Part shown: positions 28,494 through 36,486 of the stretch, one piece after another | Position numbering within the stretch: the first letter of the stretch is position 1 | How the letters are laid out: each line of letters begins with the position of its first letter | From: Flavobacterium sp. 9AF | GTDB taxonomy: Bacteria > Bacteroidota > Bacteroidia > Flavobacteriales > Flavobacteriaceae | NCBI RefSeq assembly: GCF_902506265.1 | Contig: NZ_LR733556.1 | Span: forward strand, 544,714-608,713 | Length of the DNA stretch: 64,000 nucleotides | Direction of reading: 5' to 3' | Program-made: the position numbers and the translations under genes | Notes under the pieces: generated by a model | Told to the model about the DNA's origin: nothing | The model's database searches: none | Seen by the model: only the letters and a program-made list of their open reading frames with translations

Positions 28494-30143
28494 TTATTGA
28501 TAAACTCTTACATAATCCACTTCCATGGAAGATTGAGTAAAACTAGAATCAATAGGCCCTCCAAAAGTTCCTCCCATAGCGACATTTAATATCAAGAAGA
28601 AATCATGGTTAAATGGAATGGAATTATTATTTGGTACAGAATGGAACAATACATCATCTACAAATATTTGAATTGAAGACGGACTCCAAATTGTCTTATA
28701 TACATGAAATTCTGAACTAACATTAGAAATGGTTGTAGAATTTCCATTGGCATTACCACCTGAATTACCAGGGTAATGTAATGTTCCGTAAATAACATTA
28801 GGTTGATTTCCTTTATGTTCCATAATATCAATTTCCCCACATGCTGGCCAACTAAAACCATTTTGATCATAATTTGCTCCTAACATCCATATTGCAGGCC
28901 AAGTACCACCACCTACGGGTAATTTTGCACGAACTTCTACTTTACCGTAAGTAAATTCAAATTTATTTTCAGATTTTAAACGTGCAGATGTATAATCTGA
29001 ACCCGATTTTATAGCCGTTATAACTAAATTACCACCAGAAACAACAGCATTAGTTGCACTATTTGTATAAGTTTGGGCTTCCTGATTTCCCCAGCCACCA
29101 GCGCCTAAATCATATCCCCATTTGTTTGAGTCGGGCGCACCATCAGTATTAAATTCATCAGACCAAACTAAATTTGTATAATCTACAACAGGGTTTTGAA
29201 CTGGTTGGGTTGTAGTAAATGTATGATACCAAGCTAATCCAGGATCGTTACCCATTATAGCTCTCACAACCATTCTGTTTGCAGTTATAGATAAAATTTC
29301 GTAAGAACTTTGTCCAATATAATATCCCATAAATCCATTATCAGAAAAAGTCATTAATGTACCTCTTGTTTGAGTTGCAGCATTCGCATTCATGGTAACA
29401 ACTGATTCAGATGGACTCAACGTAACAATCTTTACACCTGAAACATCATAATCATAACACATATCACTTCCTGCACTTCCCCCTACAACACCTTCAAAAG
29501 CAGTATTAAAAAATGTTTTTCCACCATTATCCAATTGATATTTAAGAATATCACCCTCTTTTGTAAAGGTTAATACATTGTCATATAAACAACTTGAATT
29601 AGCGCTTGCTGCTTTTTCCCAAGGTGCGGCTTGATACCAAAATCCAAAATAATTTTGTGCTTCATCTGTACTATTAGGACCTACTCCTAAATGTCCTGGT
29701 TCAGATGCTGACCAATACCAATTTTTACTAGCTCCGCCCGTAAGAAATTCAATAGCTTCTTCATCTGTAAAATCACTTCTTACTTCAACGCTTATAGTTG
29801 TATTTGTCGCAATTCCTCCTTTTCCAGAAGCAACAACTGTAACATTATAAACATTAACACCTGTTTGGGTAAAACGTTTCTGAAAAACTCCTGAAGGAGA
29901 ATTTTGAGAAGTACCATCACTAAAGACAAATTTATATGATATTGCATTGTCAGCATGTGCGTTGAAAGTTACTAATCCAGAGCCATCACCGTAAGGATTG
30001 GAAACATCTTGACCTTGTATTTCTGCTTGCACTACTAAATTAGTAGGAGCACTTAAATCTCCAAAATTTTTATCTTCTTCCTGACAGCTTATTGCAAAAA
30101 TGATAGTCAGTGTTAGTATAATATATTTTTTTATTCTATTCAT
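28494..30143 (-). CDS. Surface lipoprotein: PKD/SGBP-like N-terminus fused to GH16 glucanase
   Basis: Lipoprotein of 549 residues (lipobox AISCQEED). A PKD-like domain (about 35-125) is followed by a second non-catalytic beta domain (about 130-310, beginning EEAIEFLTGGASKNWYW). A GH16 catalytic domain (about 320-549) carries EIDIME at 437-442. The N-terminal layout resembles SusE/SGBP-type glycan-binding lipoproteins, so this is a binding protein fused to an endo-beta-1,3-glucanase, probably cell-surface exposed. It starts 11 bp after the SGBP gene in the glucan PUL. Confidence 0.9.
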   Translation of the reverse strand: MNRIKKYIILTLTIIFAISCQEEDKNFGDLSAPTNLVVQAEIQGQDVSNPYGDGSGLVTFNAHADNAISYKFVFSDGTSQNSPSGVFQKRFTQTGVNVYNVTVVASGKGGIATNTTISVEVRSDFTDEEAIEFLTGGASKNWYWSASEPGHLGVGPNSTDEAQNYFGFWYQAAPWEKAASANSSCLYDNVLTFTKEGDILKYQLDNGGKTFFNTAFEGVVGGSAGSDMCYDYDVSGVKIVTLSPSESVVTMNANAATQTRGTLMTFSDNGFMGYYIGQSSYEILSITANRMVVRAIMGNDPGLAWYHTFTTTQPVQNPVVDYTNLVWSDEFNTDGAPDSNKWGYDLGAGGWGNQEAQTYTNSATNAVVSGGNLVITAIKSGSDYTSARLKSENKFEFTYGKVEVRAKLPVGGGTWPAIWMLGANYDQNGFSWPACGEIDIMEHKGNQPNVIYGTLHYPGNSGGNANGNSTTISNVSSEFHVYKTIWSPSSIQIFVDDVLFHSVPNNNSIPFNHDFFLILNVAMGGTFGGPIDSSFTQSSMEVDYVRVYQ

Positions 30144-30154
30144 TTTAATTCTTT

Positions 30155-31708
30155 TTAGTTGGATAATTGAATGTCATCAAAATAATAAGTTGCTCCTGTA
30201 CCCGCATTACCAAAATCAAAGAATACAACTACTCTTTGATAATTATTTGAGTTATTAATACCTGTAAAATCATAGGTTAATTCCTCCCAAGCATTAGCTT
30301 GACTAGTAGTAGCATCTAATTCTGTATTAATTGTTGTTCCGTTTAATAAATTTTCTAATTTCAACTTAACAACAATTCCTACTTGTGGAGACCATACTTT
30401 CATTTTTATTTTTTGCATAGTAGCAAAATTAATTGGACTACCTAATTCAATATAAGAACCAGCCCAAGTTTCAGCACCATTATTTTTTACTGTTTTACCC
30501 ACTTTTGAAGAAGTATTGATACCAGTTGCATTTGTATTATTATCAACAATTGTATTAGCTCCACCAAAGTTATTAAATGTATATGTTAAAGTAGATGATT
30601 CAAAATCTAATGGTAATATTACTGATGGTGCACCTGAAGTTAGTTCAACATCATCAAAATAATAATTAGCACCGTTACCCGCATTTCCAAAATCATAGAA
30701 AATAACTAATCTTTGATAATTATTTCCATTATTAACACCAGAGAAATCAAAAACTAATTCTTCCCAAGCATTTGCAACAGTATTAGTCACGTCTACTTCA
30801 GTATTGATGTTTGAATCTAATAAGTTTTCCAATTTCATTTTGATTACTACGCCAGCCTGAGGTGCCCATGATTTAATTTTAATTTTTTGCATAGTTGAAA
30901 AATCGATAGGAGCACCTAATTCTATTAAAGAACCAGCCCAAACTTCTGAAGCGTTATTTTTTGTTAAGCGAGCCACATTTGCACTACCATTATTAGCATC
31001 AATATTTGGATTCGCAACTTTTACAGTATTAGCTCCTCCAAAACCAATAAAATCATAATTTAAAGTAGCCGACTCAAAATCAATTGGTAATAAAACCGGA
31101 TTTGTTATCGTAACATCTTCAGTATATTCAGTAGTAGCAACACCTCCACTTAAAGCCACAACTCTTACTGTGTATGTTCCTACATTTGCATAATTAAAAG
31201 TTACTGTTTCTCCTTGCATAAAATCAACTGGGATTTGATTTGGATCTTCACCAAAATAAACTTGGAAATAAGTTTCATAATCTGCTGTTGCTTGTACAGA
31301 TATTCCTAAATTATTCCCAGGAATATGTGCAATTACAACGTTTAAATTTTCAGGTGCAATAAATGCGACAGTTAATTCTTGTGTTGTTTCAGATTTTTTA
31401 CCATCCAAAGTAACCCCTACAATTCTCACTTGATAAGTTCCCTCAGCATATACATGTTGAACTGAAGCACCTGGATTAACATATGCAGGATCAGCCGATC
31501 CATCTCCAAAATAAACTTCGAATTGAGTGATTCCCTCACCTCTTGGTAAAATAGTTACTTTACCAGAATTATCTTGCTTAATTGTCATTAGTGCTGCCAC
31601 ATTTTTAGGTACAGCTATGCTATCTAAATTTACTGTATCATCGTCTTTAGCACAACCAATAAAAAGTAAAAAAGCTAAAAGACCAAATAATATTTTTATT
31701 TTATTCAT
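30155..31708 (-). CDS. Surface glycan-binding lipoprotein with duplicated carbohydrate-binding domain
   Basis: SusE-position lipoprotein of 517 residues (lipobox FIGCAKDD). Two PKD/Ig-like domains (about 30-205) are followed by two homologous beta-sandwich domains of about 150 residues (about 210-365 and 370-517). Each of these opens with LPxDFES, contains AGSxIELGxPI and ends with YYFDDxxL. The pattern resembles CBM4-like domains of laminarin-binding proteins. It should capture beta-1,3-glucan at the cell surface next to SusC/SusD. It lies 11 bp after susD and 11 bp before the GH16 fusion gene, in one operon. Confidence 0.85.
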   Translation of the reverse strand: MNKIKILFGLLAFLLFIGCAKDDDTVNLDSIAVPKNVAALMTIKQDNSGKVTILPRGEGITQFEVYFGDGSADPAYVNPGASVQHVYAEGTYQVRIVGVTLDGKKSETTQELTVAFIAPENLNVVIAHIPGNNLGISVQATADYETYFQVYFGEDPNQIPVDFMQGETVTFNYANVGTYTVRVVALSGGVATTEYTEDVTITNPVLLPIDFESATLNYDFIGFGGANTVKVANPNIDANNGSANVARLTKNNASEVWAGSLIELGAPIDFSTMQKIKIKSWAPQAGVVIKMKLENLLDSNINTEVDVTNTVANAWEELVFDFSGVNNGNNYQRLVIFYDFGNAGNGANYYFDDVELTSGAPSVILPLDFESSTLTYTFNNFGGANTIVDNNTNATGINTSSKVGKTVKNNGAETWAGSYIELGSPINFATMQKIKMKVWSPQVGIVVKLKLENLLNGTTINTELDATTSQANAWEELTYDFTGINNSNNYQRVVVFFDFGNAGTGATYYFDDIQLSN

Positions 31709-31719
31709 AATTGGTAATT

Positions 31720-33195
31720 TTAATAATTAGGATTTTGTTGCCAATTGCCATTTGAAAATTGAATTTCTTCAAAAGGAACAGGGAATACTTCATTTTTATT
31801 AGCAGTAAATCCAGAGATAGTTCCAACTGCTCTATTTGTTCTAACTAGGTCAAAGAAACGATGTCCTTCTCCAACAAGCTCTAACCTTCTTTCATCAAGA
31901 ATAAAATCAGTTAAAGCTGCACCAGAAGCCGATATATCGTGGTTAGTATCACCAAAAGCTCTTCTTCTTACCATATTAAGATAAGTTCTCGCTTTTGCAT
32001 CGTCAATTCCACCTCTATTAAAAGCTTCTGCTGCCATTAAAAGTACATCTGCATAGCGAATTGCTCTGTAATTATTTGGATTAGTTAGATTTTGATCTCC
32101 AATATTTGAATCCCCTTTTCTAGGTAAATATTTGCGATTAAAAAAACCTGTATGTTTGTATCCTTCACCATAAGTTGCTCCAGTATCATTAGACCAATCT
32201 ACAATATTTAGTATAGCAATATCTCTTCTATTGTCACCTACTTCAAATGCATTGTATGCTTCTTGTGTGGGTACATTAAAACTATATCCTGAATCAAAAA
32301 GTGGCCCGTTGTAATTTCTAATTCCATTAAAACCAACAGCTACATTTCCTTCACTACATTGTAAACAACCAAAACCAGCACCTTGTGCATCAGTATATTG
32401 CACTTCAAAAACAGATTCCGGTCCATTTTCAGCATTATTTTCAAAAAGGGTAGAATAATCACTTACTAAAGAATAGTTACCATCTAAGATTAGTTGTTCT
32501 AATACATTTGAAGCGTTAACAAATTTATTTTGGTATAAATAAACTTTTCCTAGAAGAGCTTGAGCTGCTCCTTTAGTAGCTCTTCCTTGTTGAGGAGCAG
32601 TAACACTTAAATTATTAATGGCAAATATTAAGTCACTTTCAATATTAGCATAAACCTCAGATACAGATGAACGTGGAATTGTTTCAACGTCTTTTACCCC
32701 AAATCTTACATCTTCTTTAATTGGAATAGGGCCAAACCATTTCACTAATTCAAAATTATAATATGCTTTTAAAAATCTTGTTTCAGCAATAATTTGATTT
32801 TTTCCTTCAAAATCAGTTTTATCTTTAAATTCTAAAATATAACTTGTTCTATAAACTCCAGCAAACATCCAATTCCAAATATCTTTCAGATTGGAATTCA
32901 CTGGTGTATGAATCATTTCATCAATTTGTTGAAAACCTATAACGTCTGTAGCACTTTCACCTCCAGATAACGTATTATCAGAAGCAATTTCACCTAAAAG
33001 TACATTTACATAAGTAGATTGTAATATATCATAAGCCCCAATAAGTGCTTTTTCATAATCTTCTTTAGAGTTAAAATAGTTTTCAGAATCTATAGCATAA
33101 GGTGGATTTTCATTAACAAATTCATCTGAGCAAGCCGTAATGATTGTTGTCATTAAAGCTACAATTAATCCGATTTTTACTGTATATTTTTTCAT
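31720..33195 (-). CDS. SusD/RagB-family lipoprotein of the beta-glucan PUL
   Basis: Glycan-binding lid lipoprotein. I choose the ATG at 33195 (491 residues) because it starts a lipoprotein signal (MTTIITACSDE). An in-frame ATG at 33219 would overlap the end of susC. Conserved SusD features include NENPPYAIDSENYF, the repeat-like helices LLMAAEAFNRGG, and LDERRLELVGEGHRFFDLVR near the C-terminus. It pairs with the upstream SusC, 10 bp away. The beta-1,3-glucan ligand is inferred from the neighbouring GH16, GH3 and GH64 genes. Confidence 0.92.
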   Translation of the reverse strand: MKKYTVKIGLIVALMTTIITACSDEFVNENPPYAIDSENYFNSKEDYEKALIGAYDILQSTYVNVLLGEIASDNTLSGGESATDVIGFQQIDEMIHTPVNSNLKDIWNWMFAGVYRTSYILEFKDKTDFEGKNQIIAETRFLKAYYNFELVKWFGPIPIKEDVRFGVKDVETIPRSSVSEVYANIESDLIFAINNLSVTAPQQGRATKGAAQALLGKVYLYQNKFVNASNVLEQLILDGNYSLVSDYSTLFENNAENGPESVFEVQYTDAQGAGFGCLQCSEGNVAVGFNGIRNYNGPLFDSGYSFNVPTQEAYNAFEVGDNRRDIAILNIVDWSNDTGATYGEGYKHTGFFNRKYLPRKGDSNIGDQNLTNPNNYRAIRYADVLLMAAEAFNRGGIDDAKARTYLNMVRRRAFGDTNHDISASGAALTDFILDERRLELVGEGHRFFDLVRTNRAVGTISGFTANKNEVFPVPFEEIQFSNGNWQQNPNY

Positions 33196-33205
33196 AGTCA
33201 ATTTT

Positions 33206-36200
33206 TTAAAAAGTAACATTTAATCCTAACATATAAGTTCTAGGCGTTGGGTAGTACCCATAATCAATTCCTCCAGCAATTGGATCACCACTATTAGCAG
33301 CTGGATCAAAACCTCTATATTTAGTAAATGTATATACATTATTTACAGAAGTGTATAGTCTTACTTTAGTTAATTTAATTTTTTCAATAAAACTTCCAGG
33401 TAAAGAATACCCTAATTGAAGATTTTGAATTCTAAAGAAGGATGCATCTTCAACAAAATAATCAGAAAAAACATTGTTAGAGGAAGCACCTGCAGTAACT
33501 CTTGGCACCTCATTTGAAGTTCCTTCTCCTGTCCATCTTCCTAAAACATAATTTAATTTATTTAGTTTGTTTTCTGTTCTTTCATAATTACGAATCATGT
33601 CATTACCCACAGAAGCATAAGAATACCCCACAAAATCAAAACCTTTATAACTTAAATTAATATTAAAACCTAAGGTATAATCTGCAACTGGTTTGCCAAT
33701 AAAAGTTCTATCTTTTAAATCTATTACACCATCTCCATTTATATCTTTATATCTTATATCACCAGGAGAAGCTACTGCACCCAAAGCTACTTGAGATGGA
33801 TGTGCGTCCACTTCGGCTTGATTTTGAAAAATTCCATCTGTTTGATAACCATAAAATGCACCTATAGTTTGCCCTACTTGCATTCTTGTTGGAGAAGGTT
33901 GTCCAACACCAAAAGCACCACTTTCTATAAAACCAGTTGAATTATTTACTTCAGTAACTTCGTTATTAATAGTCGTGATATTGAATCCAATACCATAATT
34001 AAAATCTTTGATATTGTCTTTATAATTTAAAGCCACTTCAAATCCATTATTTTTAACAGTTCCAGCATTTACTGTTGGATTTCCTGAACCTGGAGCGTTC
34101 CCACCAGCGGTTCCTGATACTGGAGTGTTTCTAATTAATAAATCTTTTCTAGTATTATTGTAGTAATCTGCAGTAATTTCTAATCTATTGTTAAACATTT
34201 TTGCATCAAGACCCACATCTATCTTTGTGTCAGTTTCCCACTTCACACTCGGATTAGTTAGTACTCCTACTGCTGTTCCAGTAACTAAATTACCATCAAA
34301 AACATATTCAGATTCTCCAGTTAAAAAAGATCTAAATGCATCTCCTGGTATAGCATCATTTCCTAAAGTTCCATAACTTCCTCTTAATTTCAAGAAATTT
34401 ACTTTACCGTCTTTATTAAAGAAATCCTCTTCAGAAATAATCCAACCTCCAAGTATTGATTTAAAATAAGCAACACTAAAATCAGGACCAAAATTAGACG
34501 ATTGATCTCTTCTAAAGATAAATGATAATAAATATTTTTCTCTAAAGTTATAATCTAAAGTACCAAATAAAGATGGTCGCTTGTAAGGAGTTGATTTATA
34601 AGAACCATTTGTTTTTACTGGTGTTGTAGGCAAACCATTTGCTAAAGCAATATCTGCATATTCCCATGAATTATAAGGAACATCATAACCTGTTGCAAAT
34701 AAACCTTCGCCATTTGCCTCATGCAAAGTACCACCTATAGTTAACTTAAAGGTATGGTCTTCAAATAACGTTTTTTTGTATTCTGCAAAAGCGTCAAAAG
34801 TATAATTACTAAATTTTTGAGTATTTTGAGATACTGTACTTTGATCTACATTATTAAAAACTTTTCCAGTACCATAAAAAACTAACATATTAAATGATTT
34901 CCCCACGCTATTACCTCTTTCAAAACCATAACGAGTTGTTAATTTTAAATCTTTAATAGGTTCATATTCTAAACTTATACTTCCATTTAAACGTTCTTGG
35001 TTGTAACTATTATAAGTATTTTGAATTTGAGCTAAAGGATTAATTACTTCTAATCCATAACCAGGAGTATCTGGTACTAAAGTGTAGTTACCGCTTGCAT
35101 CAGTAACAGAAAAAACTGAAGGAACGTTAATAGCATTAAATAAAACGGATCCTAAACCATTTTCATTTAAACTTTGTCTATTAAAATCAGAATATATAAA
35201 ATTTGTTTTCAATTTTAAATTATCATATAAATCTACTCCTACAGCTAATCTAGCAGTTCCTCTATCAAAACCAGATTTTTCAAGACCAACAATACCTTCT
35301 TGCATAATTTTAGATGCACTAAAAGAATAAGTAATTGATTCCGAACCTCCAGTAATTGAAATATCATTATTTCTTATGGGTGCTTTTTGAAATACTTCTT
35401 CTTGCCAATCTGTACCTTCACCTAATCCTTGTATAGATGGATAAGGTAATGTAAGACCCGCATTTGCATAACTTTCATTTAAAAGTAAGGCATACTCTTG
35501 TGCATTCAAAAGATTTAGTTTTTTTGTAGTTTCTTGAAAACCTGTATAAGAGTTAAAAGATATTTTTGTTTTAGAATTTTTCTTTCCTTGTTTAGTAGTA
35601 ATTAAAATTACCCCATTAGCTCCTTTTGCGCCATAAACTGAAGCTTGAGCATCTTTTAAAACGGTATAGGATTCAATATCTGATGGATTCAATAAATCCA
35701 TATTCCCTTGGTATCCATCAATAAGAATCAATGGACCATTTTCTCCATTAGATGATATACCTCTAATTCTAATGTTAATTCCAGCACCTGGTGCACCAGA
35801 ACCTGAAGAAACATAAACACCTGCAACTGTACCTTGTAGTGCTTGTTCTGCTTTTATAGGTCTTAAATCTTCAATTACTTTAGTATCAACGACTGAAACA
35901 GAACCTGTAACATCTTTTTTCGCTTTAGTACCATAACCTACAACTATTATTTCTTCTAAAGCTTTTAAATCCTGAATCATATTAATCTTTATGTTTTCAG
36001 ATTGAGTTACTTTATACTCATAATTATTATAACCTACATAACTAAAAATTAAAGTTGCACCTATAGGTACATTCTGTATGCTAAAATTACCATCAAAATC
36101 AGTAGCAGTACCAATTTTCGAATCTTTTGCATAAATATTAACACTAGGTATAGGTTCTCCTGTACCTGAATCAAAAACACTTCCTGTAATATTGGCTGTT

Positions 36201-36259
36201 TGGCTAAAACCAAAAGAGGTTAATAACAGAAATGTAATTAGTAAAAAATTTGATCTCAT
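33206..36259 (-). CDS. SusC-like TonB-dependent transporter of the beta-glucan PUL
   Basis: A 1017-residue outer-membrane transporter. A signal peptide (1-19) precedes a carboxypeptidase-regulatory-like domain (about 21-100). A TonB-box-like segment (EEIIVVGYGTKAKKDVTGSV), the plug and a barrel ending in LGLNVTF follow. It is the first gene of the glucan operon. About 200-230 bp upstream lie two copies of an ATGTATAGGTA box that recurs upstream of the secreted binding-protein gene. The sequence differs clearly from the chitin SusC, so the two pairs are not a local duplication. Confidence 0.93.
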   Translation of the reverse strand: MRSNFLLITFLLLTSFGFSQTANITGSVFDSGTGEPIPSVNIYAKDSKIGTATDFDGNFSIQNVPIGATLIFSYVGYNNYEYKVTQSENIKINMIQDLKALEEIIVVGYGTKAKKDVTGSVSVVDTKVIEDLRPIKAEQALQGTVAGVYVSSGSGAPGAGINIRIRGISSNGENGPLILIDGYQGNMDLLNPSDIESYTVLKDAQASVYGAKGANGVILITTKQGKKNSKTKISFNSYTGFQETTKKLNLLNAQEYALLLNESYANAGLTLPYPSIQGLGEGTDWQEEVFQKAPIRNNDISITGGSESITYSFSASKIMQEGIVGLEKSGFDRGTARLAVGVDLYDNLKLKTNFIYSDFNRQSLNENGLGSVLFNAINVPSVFSVTDASGNYTLVPDTPGYGLEVINPLAQIQNTYNSYNQERLNGSISLEYEPIKDLKLTTRYGFERGNSVGKSFNMLVFYGTGKVFNNVDQSTVSQNTQKFSNYTFDAFAEYKKTLFEDHTFKLTIGGTLHEANGEGLFATGYDVPYNSWEYADIALANGLPTTPVKTNGSYKSTPYKRPSLFGTLDYNFREKYLLSFIFRRDQSSNFGPDFSVAYFKSILGGWIISEEDFFNKDGKVNFLKLRGSYGTLGNDAIPGDAFRSFLTGESEYVFDGNLVTGTAVGVLTNPSVKWETDTKIDVGLDAKMFNNRLEITADYYNNTRKDLLIRNTPVSGTAGGNAPGSGNPTVNAGTVKNNGFEVALNYKDNIKDFNYGIGFNITTINNEVTEVNNSTGFIESGAFGVGQPSPTRMQVGQTIGAFYGYQTDGIFQNQAEVDAHPSQVALGAVASPGDIRYKDINGDGVIDLKDRTFIGKPVADYTLGFNINLSYKGFDFVGYSYASVGNDMIRNYERTENKLNKLNYVLGRWTGEGTSNEVPRVTAGASSNNVFSDYFVEDASFFRIQNLQLGYSLPGSFIEKIKLTKVRLYTSVNNVYTFTKYRGFDPAANSGDPIAGGIDYGYYPTPRTYMLGLNVTF

Positions 36260-36455
36260 AATTTGTCTCGGTTTATAAAAGTTAAAATTAAAAGATTGAT
36301 TTAATAAAAAATTTAAAATAACCTCAACAAAAAATATACAATATAAAAAAAACAGTTTTTAATTGTGTTTTTAATAAAAAATCACACTATTATTAAGTAT
36401 TTCTGAATCTTAAAAAAATCTTAAAAAAATTTACGAAAACGTTGATGTTGTGGTG

Positions 36456-36486
36456 ATGTATAGGTAGAATTTTTAATGTATAGGTA
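36456..36486 (-). promoter_or_regulatory. Putative operator pair of the beta-glucan operon
   Basis: ATGTATAGGTA occurs at 36456-36466 and again at 36476-36486, exactly 20 bp apart. The first copy extends to ATGTATAGGTAGAA, an exact 14-bp match to 40849-40862 upstream of another gene. It lies between the stop codon of the propeller/LuxR-type regulator and susC. The remaining 36260-36455 is AT-rich without a gene. Binding by that regulator is inferred. Confidence 0.55.
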
